Assembly (NCBI GenBank): GCA_900767015.1
Contig: CAAFXQ010000289.1
Coordinates: forward strand, 1 to 6,414
Reading direction: 5' to 3'
Length of the DNA stretch: 6,414 nucleotides
Source of the DNA: Clostridia bacterium
GTDB taxonomy: Bacteria > Bacillota > Clostridia > Oscillospirales > Acutalibacteraceae
In this document: positions 1 through 4,735 of the stretch, in pieces
Layout: each line of letters starts with the position of its first letter
How positions within the stretch are numbered: position 1 is the stretch's first letter
Translations under genes and position numbers: made by a program
Notes under the pieces: model-generated
What the model saw: only the letters and a program-made list of their open reading frames with translations
What the model was told of the DNA's origin: nothing
Databases searched by the model: none

Positions 1-150
1 CTCTAAAAACTCAAGGCGTTCGGCATAGTGCACAAATGATGCCGGATTTTAGGCAAAAATCCGTAGACATACTCTGTGTATTTCAAGGATTTTTAACGAC
101 AAAGACGGCATTAGTTGGGCATTATGATGAATGCCGGGACGTTTTTAGAG
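1..150. repeat. Long imperfect palindrome at contig edge (MITE-like or structured RNA)
   Basis: The first ten bases, CTCTAAAAAC, are the exact reverse complement of GTTTTTAGAG at 141-150. Between them the two arms keep matching: AAAAATCC (55-62) pairs with GGATTTTT (87-94), and the 30-base stretch at 15-44 matches the opposite arm at 23 of 30 positions. Of the seven differences, four would be G-U pairs in a plus-strand RNA. The apex around 63-86 pairs only weakly. No open reading frame of note lies inside. The size, terminal inverted repeats and position at an assembly break fit a small non-autonomous mobile element or dispersed intergenic repeat. A structured RNA is the alternative. The element may continue to the left of the window. 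Confidence 0.6.
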
Positions 151-164
151 GTTGCCTATAATTT

Positions 165-181
165 GTCGCTTCCCGGGCGAC
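165..181 (+). other. Small GC-rich hairpin
   Basis: GTCGC (165-169) pairs with GCGAC (177-181) around a seven-base loop. It lies between the terminal palindrome and the leader of the vWA gene and has no U-tract, so it is not a terminator. It may be part of the repeat's conserved flank; its role is unknown. Confidence 0.3.
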
Positions 182-191
182 CAAAAGAAAG

Positions 192-250
192 CCGTAAATA
201 TCTATAATGTGATTGTAAGGTCAACCTGCAATCACATTTTTTTACGGAGG
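192..250 (+). promoter_or_regulatory. Structured leader: terminator-like hairpin plus stem covering part of the SD
   Basis: AATGTGATTG (206-215) is perfectly complementary to CAATCACATT (229-238), with a smaller inner stem AGG/CCT (218-220 with 225-227) and a run of T at 237-243. This looks like an intrinsic terminator. CCGTAAA (192-198) is also complementary to TTTACGG (241-247), which closes a second, outer stem and takes up the first two bases of the GGAGG ribosome binding site (246-250) of the vWA gene. A terminator this close to the SD leaves no room for a promoter after it, so it would act as an attenuator or a translation-controlling leader rather than only ending an upstream transcript. 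The pairing is seen; the regulatory role is inferred. Confidence 0.5.
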
Positions 251-258
251 AATTATTT

Positions 259-909
259 ATGAAAAACAACATGACTGAACTTGTATTTATTCTTGACAGA
301 AGCGGTTCGATGACCGGACTCGAGAAAGACACGATAGGCGGCTTTAACTCGATGCTCCAGAAGCAGAAGAAGCAGGACGGCAAGTGCTTTGTTTCGACGG
401 TTTTGTTTGACCACGAAACCGAAGTGCTTCACGACAGACTGCCGCTTGAAAAGGTGGGTGAAATGACTGAGGAAGAATACTGCACAAGAGGCAGTACAGC
501 CTTGCTTGATGCGCTCGGCGGAGCGATTCATCACATCGGCAACATTCATAAGTACGCAAGAAAAGAGGACGTACCCGAACACACCCTGTTCATTATCACC
601 ACGGACGGCATGGAGAACGCCAGCCATCGATACACCGCTGAAAGGGTCAGGGCGATGATTGAAAAGCAAAAGAAAAAACATGGCTGGGAGTTTTTGTTCA
701 TCGGGGCGAATATCGACGCTGTTTCAACGGCGGCACGCTACGGAATTTCCGAGGACAGAGCTGTCAATTATAACGCCGACAGTGAGGGGACGGGCGTTGT
801 GTACGAAGCGCTTGAAGCGACCGTCAGCGCCGTAAGAAGCGGCAAAAAGCTTTCTTCAAGGTGGAGCAAGAGCATCAACGAGGATTACGAAAGAAGAGGA
901 AAGAGATAA
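259..909 (+). CDS. von Willebrand factor A domain protein (vWA, MIDAS-containing)
   Basis: This 216-residue protein has a single vWA domain covering most of its length. The metal-ion-dependent adhesion site is complete: DRSGS (D13, S15, S17), T80 in the segment RGSTALLDA, and D116 in TTDGMENAS. There is no signal peptide or membrane segment, so it should act in the cytoplasm. vWA domains bind a divalent metal and mediate protein-protein contacts. This compact stand-alone form, with a C-terminus near INEDYERRG, recurs in gut Firmicutes and Bacteroidetes without a known partner, so no specific function is assigned. The start is supported by GGAGG at 246-250, eight bases before the ATG. It appears to be a lone gene, closed by a hairpin at 917-940. 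Its leader is unusual (192-250), and no convincing promoter with a -35 box is visible upstream. The family call is secure; the role is unknown. Confidence 0.9.
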   Translation: MKNNMTELVFILDRSGSMTGLEKDTIGGFNSMLQKQKKQDGKCFVSTVLFDHETEVLHDRLPLEKVGEMTEEEYCTRGSTALLDALGGAIHHIGNIHKYARKEDVPEHTLFIITTDGMENASHRYTAERVRAMIEKQKKKHGWEFLFIGANIDAVSTAARYGISEDRAVNYNADSEGTGVVYEALEATVSAVRSGKKLSSRWSKSINEDYERRGKR

Positions 910-914
910 AAACG

Positions 915-953
915 ATACCGCCGGGGGTTCTTCCGGCGGTGTTGTTGATATTT
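915..953 (+). terminator. Intrinsic terminator after the vWA gene
   Basis: ACCGCCGG (917-924) pairs perfectly with CCGGCGGT (933-940) around an eight-base loop, starting eight bases after the stop codon. The tail GTTGTTGATATTT is T-rich but interrupted, so termination may be incomplete. Confidence 0.65.
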
Positions 954-976
954 CAAAAATTTTTTTCAAAAACCCC

Positions 977-1007
977 TTGACTCTGCCGTTACGTCATAGT
1001 ATATACT
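977..1007 (+). promoter_or_regulatory. MerR-type promoter with 19-bp spacer and dyad operator
   Basis: The -35 box TTGACT (977-982) and the -10 box TATACT (1002-1007) are separated by 19 bp, two more than the usual 17. This is the hallmark of promoters activated by MerR-family proteins, which distort the DNA to bring the boxes into register. The spacer holds a dyad, TGCCGTTACGTCA (984-996), in which 10 of the 12 non-central positions are symmetric. The gene directly downstream encodes a MerR-family protein, so autoregulation is the natural reading. The boxes and dyad are seen; the autoregulation is inferred from the family. Confidence 0.8.
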
Positions 1008-1027
1008 CTCTTTGGAAGGTGAGAGAA

Positions 1028-1765
1028 ATGAAAATGCCGGTTAAACAGTTCAGTCTCCTTACGGGGGTCAGCGTGCGCACGCTTCACTATTACGACGAAA
1101 TCGGTTTGCTAAAACCCGAGACGGTTGACGAGCACAACGGGTACCGGTACTACGGCGAGGAATCGCTCAGGCGGCTTTCGGAAATCCTGTTTTACCGTGA
1201 GCTTGATTTTTCGCTCAAAAGCATTTCAGAACTCTTACTTCTTCCGAATTATGACAGAAAGGCGGCGTTGGAGGGTCAAAAAGAACTGCTGATTCTGAAA
1301 AGGAACCGTCTGAATCGGCTGATTGCGGCTCTTGACGACGCAGAGAAAGGAACGATACCTATGAACGCATTTGATAACAGTGAATACGAAAAAGCAAGAA
1401 ACGAATACAAAGCCGAAGCCGAAAAGCGGTGGGGCAAGACCGAGGAATACCGTCAGTTCGGCGAAAAAACCAAGGACTATACGGACGAAAAGTGGGGTCA
1501 GGTGAATGCCGGCATGGACGAGATTTTCCGCCGCTTCTCCGAACTGAAGCAAGCCGGCGCTTCGCCCGAATCCGACGAGGCGAAGAAAACCGCCGAAGCA
1601 CTGCAAAGCTTTATCACGGAAAATTACTATGACTGTAATAAGCAGATTCTTTCGTGCCTCGGACAGATGTATACGGGAGACGAACGGTTCAGGCAAAACA
1701 TCGATAAAAACGGCGAGGGGACAGCGGACTTTGCCGCCCGTGCGATTGAAGCGTACTGCGGCTGA
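1028..1765 (+). CDS. MerR-family transcriptional regulator with TipAS-type ligand-binding domain
   Basis: This is a 245-residue regulator. The N-terminal winged helix-turn-helix spans about residues 4-70, with the family signature RTLHYYDEIGLLKP (17-30) and the wing residues NGYRYY (37-42). A helical, probably coiled-coil linker follows (about 75-108). Residues 112-245 match the TipAS antibiotic-recognition domain, with AEKRWGKTEEY, the motif NYYDCN and the closing segment NIDKNGEGTADF. TipA and Bacillus Mta are relatives of similar length; in Streptomyces TipA this domain binds thiopeptide antibiotics. The start at 1028 is chosen because GGAAGG (1014-1019) lies eight bases upstream; the frame is open back to an ATG-less TTG at 977, but that would put the promoter -35 box inside the gene. 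No transporter or resistance gene adjoins it, so its targets are unknown apart from its own promoter. A possible internal start lies at 1361. Confidence 0.92.
   Translation: MKMPVKQFSLLTGVSVRTLHYYDEIGLLKPETVDEHNGYRYYGEESLRRLSEILFYRELDFSLKSISELLLLPNYDRKAALEGQKELLILKRNRLNRLIAALDDAEKGTIPMNAFDNSEYEKARNEYKAEAEKRWGKTEEYRQFGEKTKDYTDEKWGQVNAGMDEIFRRFSELKQAGASPESDEAKKTAEALQSFITENYYDCNKQILSCLGQMYTGDERFRQNIDKNGEGTADFAARAIEAYCG
1344..1765 (+). other. Possible internal translation start giving a free TipAS-like domain
   Basis: AGAAAGGA (1344-1351) lies nine bases before an in-frame ATG at 1361, exactly at the boundary between the linker and the ligand-binding domain of the MerR-family gene. Translation from there would give a 134-residue protein containing only that domain. 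Streptomyces lividans tipA is known to produce such a short form (TipAS, 144 residues) from an in-frame internal start. The SD-like site and ATG are seen; use of the site is inferred by analogy. Confidence 0.4.
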
Positions 1766-1776
1766 TGTACCCGAAA

Positions 1777-1830
1777 GGCCGGAAAGCAAGGCGACGGATT
1801 TTTCCGTTTCGTGCTTTCCGGTCTTTTTTT
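1777..1830 (+). terminator. Strong intrinsic terminator after the MerR gene
   Basis: CCGGAAAGCA (1779-1788) pairs perfectly with TGCTTTCCGG (1812-1821). An inner stem, ACGGA/TCCGT (1794-1798 with 1803-1807), lies within the loop. A run of seven T follows at 1824-1830. It begins 11 bases after the MerR stop codon and separates that gene from the phosphoesterase. Confidence 0.9.
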
Positions 1831-1862
1831 ATTCTGTTTTGATTTGCGGATTCAGACTTTTG

Positions 1863-1891
1863 TTGACTTCGCCGATTCGGTGTGATATAGT
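1863..1891 (+). promoter_or_regulatory. Sigma-A-type promoter of the PHP phosphoesterase gene
   Basis: TTGACT (1863-1868) and TATAGT (1886-1891) are spaced 17 bp apart, each one or two bases from consensus. A TG one base before the -10 box (1883-1884) makes it an extended -10 promoter. Transcription would start near 1898. The spacer includes a short dyad, CCGA-T-TCGG (1872-1880), which could be a regulator site but may be chance. GGAGG at 1911-1915 follows as the ribosome binding site. Confidence 0.8.
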
Positions 1892-1923
1892 GTTAACGAG
1901 AAATCAATACGGAGGAGAAATTT

Positions 1924-3399
1924 ATGATGAAGAAAACAGTGGCTTTGCTTCTTTCGGTGCTTCTTGCCGTGTCCGTTTTCTGCTTGCCGGCTTATGCGGC
2001 GGAAGACACGACGACCGAAAAAGACTTTGTGATTGACAACCCGTATGCCAATGTTGACTGGGACAGCTGGGGCGCATATAAAACCCAGCTTCACTCTCAC
2101 ACAACGGCGAGTGACGGCGAACAGACGATTCACGAATACGTCAAGGCGCACTATGATGCGGATTACGACATCGTGTCGCTGACCGACCACGGAACGCTCA
2201 ACCGTGGCTGGAACAACGAGCCGCAGCTGATTCCGCTTGTCCGTCTTGTCAAATATGAGCGCACCAAAATGGCGGACGTCATTCCGCTGACCGAGGAGGA
2301 GTACAGCGCCTATACGGGCGGTACGGCTTCCTCCGACACCCGCACGCACGAAAACGGTATGCTTGACGTTCCGCTCGGAATCGAGCTGAATATGGCGACG
2401 CCTTTTGCCGACTGCCATCTGACCGGGTATTTTTCCGAATACGGTCAGGGACTTGCCGGTGTTTTCGGCGATTATGAAACGCCGTCCCAAGGTGTGAAGA
2501 AAGCCGGCGGTATTTCGATGCTGTCGCATGTCGGCGAATATGTTTATATCGGCATGAAGAGCGCCGAACACGTCGGTCAGCCGGTTGACGACTATTATGC
2601 CAACAAGTTTGCAAGAATCTTCCTTGACAATCAGGGCTCGAGTGTCGGTATGGGCATCAACAGCTCACGGGACGAAAATACCCGCTGTGACCGTATCTTG
2701 TACGATCAGATTCTGCAAAAGACAATTCCCAACGGCGTTGTGCCCTGGTCATTTACGTTTTCGGATTCCCATTCGGACAGATCCGTCAACTATGCGTACA
2801 CGATGATGCTCATGCCCGGGCTTTCTATGGAGAATTTCCGCAAGAGCATGGAAAACGGCGAGTTTTTCTCGGTTTCGCACTATTCAAACGGTGTCGAGCT
2901 CAATGGCATGAAAGAAATGCCGGACTTTGACGAAGAAAAGCTTGACGAAACCGAGGGCTATAAGCTGAACAACACCCCGATGGTAACAAGAGTTTCGGTC
3001 GATCAGCAAAACGACACGATTTCCGTCGAGGGTACGAACTTCAACGAGATTACCTGGGTGTCAAACGGCAACGTAATCCGGCGTGAAAGTGATATCGAGG
3101 ACGGCAAGGCGACGCTCGAGCTTCACGCTTCCGATCTGCTCAATGAGCCAAAGCTTTATGTCCGCTTTTATATCACGGGCGAAAACGGTATCTGCTATTC
3201 TCAGCCGTTCGTACTGAACGGCGAGGGGGAAAGCTTTGAACCGGTCGAGGTTCCCGAAACCCGTGACCTGCCGTATTATCTGAGACAGACCGTGACCGTC
3301 CTTGACTGGACAATGTTCAAGTTTAATCCCATTATCTGGGCGTTCAAGTATTTTGCGCTCGGGTACAGCGTCTTTGACCATTTCTTTGATGCGTATTGA
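1924..3399 (+). CDS. Secreted PHP-domain metal-dependent phosphoesterase
   Basis: This 491-residue exported protein begins with a typical signal peptide: KK at 3-4, a hydrophobic core at 6-21, and probable cleavage after AYA (23-25). The PHP domain (about 50-320) carries the expected metal ligands: H57 and H59 in LHSHT, D64 in SDG, D88-H89 in LTDHG, E154 in LGIEL, H165, H202 in MLSHVGE, and D281/H283 in SDSH. PHP proteins hydrolyse phosphate esters with a two- or three-metal centre; the CehA/McbA-like subgroup is the closest kind I recognise, but the substrate is unknown. Residues 352-432 look like a beta-sandwich. The last 32 residues (460-491) are rich in aromatic and hydrophobic residues and could associate with the membrane. 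The start follows GGAGG at 1911-1915 with eight-base spacing; a second ATG directly follows. It is a single-gene unit with its own promoter and terminator, convergent with the bile salt hydrolase gene. Confidence 0.88.
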   Translation: MMKKTVALLLSVLLAVSVFCLPAYAAEDTTTEKDFVIDNPYANVDWDSWGAYKTQLHSHTTASDGEQTIHEYVKAHYDADYDIVSLTDHGTLNRGWNNEPQLIPLVRLVKYERTKMADVIPLTEEEYSAYTGGTASSDTRTHENGMLDVPLGIELNMATPFADCHLTGYFSEYGQGLAGVFGDYETPSQGVKKAGGISMLSHVGEYVYIGMKSAEHVGQPVDDYYANKFARIFLDNQGSSVGMGINSSRDENTRCDRILYDQILQKTIPNGVVPWSFTFSDSHSDRSVNYAYTMMLMPGLSMENFRKSMENGEFFSVSHYSNGVELNGMKEMPDFDEEKLDETEGYKLNNTPMVTRVSVDQQNDTISVEGTNFNEITWVSNGNVIRRESDIEDGKATLELHASDLLNEPKLYVRFYITGENGICYSQPFVLNGEGESFEPVEVPETRDLPYYLRQTVTVLDWTMFKFNPIIWAFKYFALGYSVFDHFFDAY

Positions 3400-3411
3400 T
3401 TGGATAAGGAA

Positions 3412-3445
3412 AGCCGGAGGCTTGCAAGGTCTCCGGCTCTTTTTT
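3412..3445 (+). terminator. Intrinsic terminator after the PHP phosphoesterase gene
   Basis: AGCCGGAG (3412-3419) pairs perfectly with CTCCGGCT (3431-3438) around an 11-base loop, followed by a run of six T (3440-3445). It starts 13 bases after the stop codon. Read on the minus strand the same hairpin is followed by a weaker T-rich stretch, so it could also back up termination of the convergent gene. Confidence 0.88.
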
Positions 3446-3458
3446 GTATACAATGTAA

Positions 3459-3486
3459 GCGGTGAAGCGAACCCGGGCTTCACCGC
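3459..3486 (-). terminator. Hairpin after the bile salt hydrolase gene, probable terminator
   Basis: GCGGTGAAGC (3459-3468) pairs perfectly with GCTTCACCGC (3477-3486) around an eight-base loop. It lies about 20 bases beyond the stop codon of the minus-strand gene. On that strand the tail reads TTACATTGTAT, which is only moderately T-rich. On the plus strand TTTT follows, so it may act in both directions. Confidence 0.65.
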
Positions 3487-3506
3487 TTTTGCAATTTGCT
3501 GCCTTA

Positions 3507-4484
3507 TTAGTTTTGATAATGAATTTTCTCACCCGTAAGAACCGGATAACGGATAATTTCACTTGCATCAAGATTTTCCTTGTTCATATCGACCGCCGAA
3601 ATCTGATGGTTTTCGTACGTCGTGTAGTAGTAGATTCCCTTGTCTGCGTTACAGCAGGAGGTATAAAGCGTGATTTCGTACTCTTCGTCGCCGACGTCGC
3701 AGCAGCCTCTTTGCTGATCGACCGAGCCTAAGATATGGAAAAACTGACTGATGCTTTCCGTTTCACTGTCGCCCGAAACCGAGTTCATTTTCGTAAAGGC
3801 AACTTTGATAAAGCGGGACTGTGACGACAGATCGCCGGGAAGCCCCATGGCGCCCATGCCCCGGCTGTAAGTGCGAAGATCAAGGTCTTTCGAAAAGCGG
3901 TTTTCGGGTGACTTCGGCGAAAGGTGCATAAAGTCGTTGAGCCGGAACATCTGCTCCGGGAAAGGCGGATTGTTCGTCAGCACGCCGACGGGATTGTCGT
4001 AAATTTTTACGCCGTCGCTGACCGATTCAACAACGATACAGCCGCTTTTGTCGGCGATGATCCAATGAAGCTGAGCGGTGGGAAGCTTTTCGCTGAACTG
4101 CGTGTTTGTGATGTTGACGTTTTCGAGAAGTGCTTTCGCTTCTTCAAGGTTCGCACATTTTGTCAGCACCCACGGAATAAACTCAAACTGAGCGACGTTG
4201 TTTTTGCCCTCGGTTTTCTCCCGGTAAACGGCGTTGCCGACAAAATTCAGCCCTGCCATGCCGAGCCCTTTTTCGTTGATTGCGTCGTAGTAAAGCGGAT
4301 AATCTCCTGCAACGTGCGCCATGCCGATGAGAGCATAGTGACTGTCAAGCCGTTCGCCCGAGTCCCGGAACGTGAACGGGAAGTTCCGGGGAGTCACCGT
4401 GATTTCGTCGCCGTAGGAAAATTCGTAGTCAAGTGTTCTTCCGAAATAAAAATCCTTGGTTTTATAGGTTGCCGCTGTACACAT
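3507..4484 (-). CDS. bsh: Bile salt hydrolase / choloylglycine hydrolase
   Basis: This 325-residue Ntn-hydrolase cleaves the amide bond of glycine- or taurine-conjugated bile acids (EC 3.5.1.24). The Met is followed directly by the nucleophile C2, exposed when Met is removed. Other active-site residues align with the Clostridium perfringens enzyme: R16 and D19 in FGRTLD, N80 in GLNF, N171 in GVLTNNPPF, and R224 in SRFIKVAF. Segments such as MNEKGLG-like INEKGLGMAGLN, LPGD, and GIYYYTTYENHQISAVDMNKENL are near-identical to known enzymes. No signal peptide is present, as expected for an intracellular enzyme. The selectivity-loop position reads S207-R208-G209, where C. perfringens has G-Q-G. The start is fixed by the need for Cys2 and by AAAGAAGG at 4498-4491 on the minus strand, six bases upstream. 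Penicillin V acylase is the sister activity, but the close match to bile salt hydrolases favours that call. Confidence 0.95.
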   Translation of the reverse strand: MCTAATYKTKDFYFGRTLDYEFSYGDEITVTPRNFPFTFRDSGERLDSHYALIGMAHVAGDYPLYYDAINEKGLGMAGLNFVGNAVYREKTEGKNNVAQFEFIPWVLTKCANLEEAKALLENVNITNTQFSEKLPTAQLHWIIADKSGCIVVESVSDGVKIYDNPVGVLTNNPPFPEQMFRLNDFMHLSPKSPENRFSKDLDLRTYSRGMGAMGLPGDLSSQSRFIKVAFTKMNSVSGDSETESISQFFHILGSVDQQRGCCDVGDEEYEITLYTSCCNADKGIYYYTTYENHQISAVDMNKENLDASEIIRYPVLTGEKIHYQN

Positions 4485-4534
4485 AGTAAGCCTTCTTTCG
4501 GTTTTTGATATAATTGTTGCTTTTCTGTCGGGAA

Positions 4535-4540
4535 ATTATA
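4535..4540 (-). promoter_or_regulatory. Candidate -10 box for the bile salt hydrolase gene
   Basis: Read on the minus strand, 4540-4535 is a perfect TATAAT, which would give a 5' leader of roughly 45 bases. No good -35 hexamer is present at 16-18 bp (TAGCTT or AGCTTT at best), and there is no TG extension, so the promoter is weak or needs an activator, or the true promoter is elsewhere. Confidence 0.4.
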
Positions 4541-4575
4541 CGTTCCGTTCTTTAAGGAAAGCTAAAACACGGCGA

Positions 4576-4637
4576 TTACAGCAAAAATTGTTTCAGATTT
4601 TCTTTGGCTGTAAGAAGTTTTGCTTTGGCAAGCAAAA
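4576..4637. repeat. Two adjacent inverted repeats between divergent promoters
   Basis: TTACAGC (4576-4582) pairs perfectly with GCTGTAA (4607-4613), and TTTTGCTT (4618-4625) pairs perfectly with AAGCAAAA (4630-4637) around the tetraloop TGGC. They lie between the candidate promoter of the bile salt hydrolase gene and the promoter of the Ig-domain gene, outside both predicted transcripts. They could be protein-binding sites or remnants of a terminator; nothing in the sequence decides this. Confidence 0.45.
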
Positions 4638-4675
4638 AATTATTCACAGAATTGCAAAAGTTCATACATAATTCA

Positions 4676-4704
4676 TTGACTGTTATGCCGCTTGGTGATA
4701 TCAT
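4676..4704 (+). promoter_or_regulatory. Extended -10 sigma-A promoter of the Ig-domain protein gene
   Basis: TTGACT (4676-4681) and TATCAT (4699-4704) are spaced 17 bp apart, each differing from consensus by one base. TG at 4696-4697 gives an extended -10 element. Transcription would start near 4711. The ribosome binding site AAAGGGAG (4721-4728) follows, seven bases before the ATG at 4736. Confidence 0.8.
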
Positions 4705-4735
4705 ACAAATATAATTCACGAAAGGGAGAAATTTT

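Noticed and set aside
157..162. TATAAT as a promoter for the vWA gene (also TATAAT at 203-208)
   Set aside because: Neither hexamer has a recognisable -35 box at 16-18 bp or a TG extension; the first also lies in the flank of the repeat and the second inside the leader hairpin.
253..681. 142-residue open frame on the minus strand
   Set aside because: It lies opposite the vWA gene, has no ribosome binding site or family signature, and fits as an antisense shadow.
977..1027. Upstream extension of the MerR gene to a TTG start at 977
   Set aside because: It would translate the -35 box, operator and -10 box, and has no ribosome binding site; 1028 has one.
1863..1891. Phosphoesterase promoter as a second target of the MerR protein
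   Set aside because: The spacer is 17 bp rather than 19 and its dyad shares only a few bases with the MerR operator, so the similarity is too weak to claim.
1924..2001. Lipoprotein signal at C20 of the phosphoesterase
   Set aside because: The residues before the cysteine (VF-C) do not fit a lipobox, whereas AYA followed by A is a good signal peptidase I site.
1852..2571. 239-residue open frame on the minus strand
   Set aside because: It is antisense to the phosphoesterase gene and covers its promoter; no domain is recognisable.
4576..4665. Small minus-strand frame ending LLTAKENLKQFLL
   Set aside because: Twenty-nine residues, no clear ribosome binding site and no match; it coincides with the inverted repeats.
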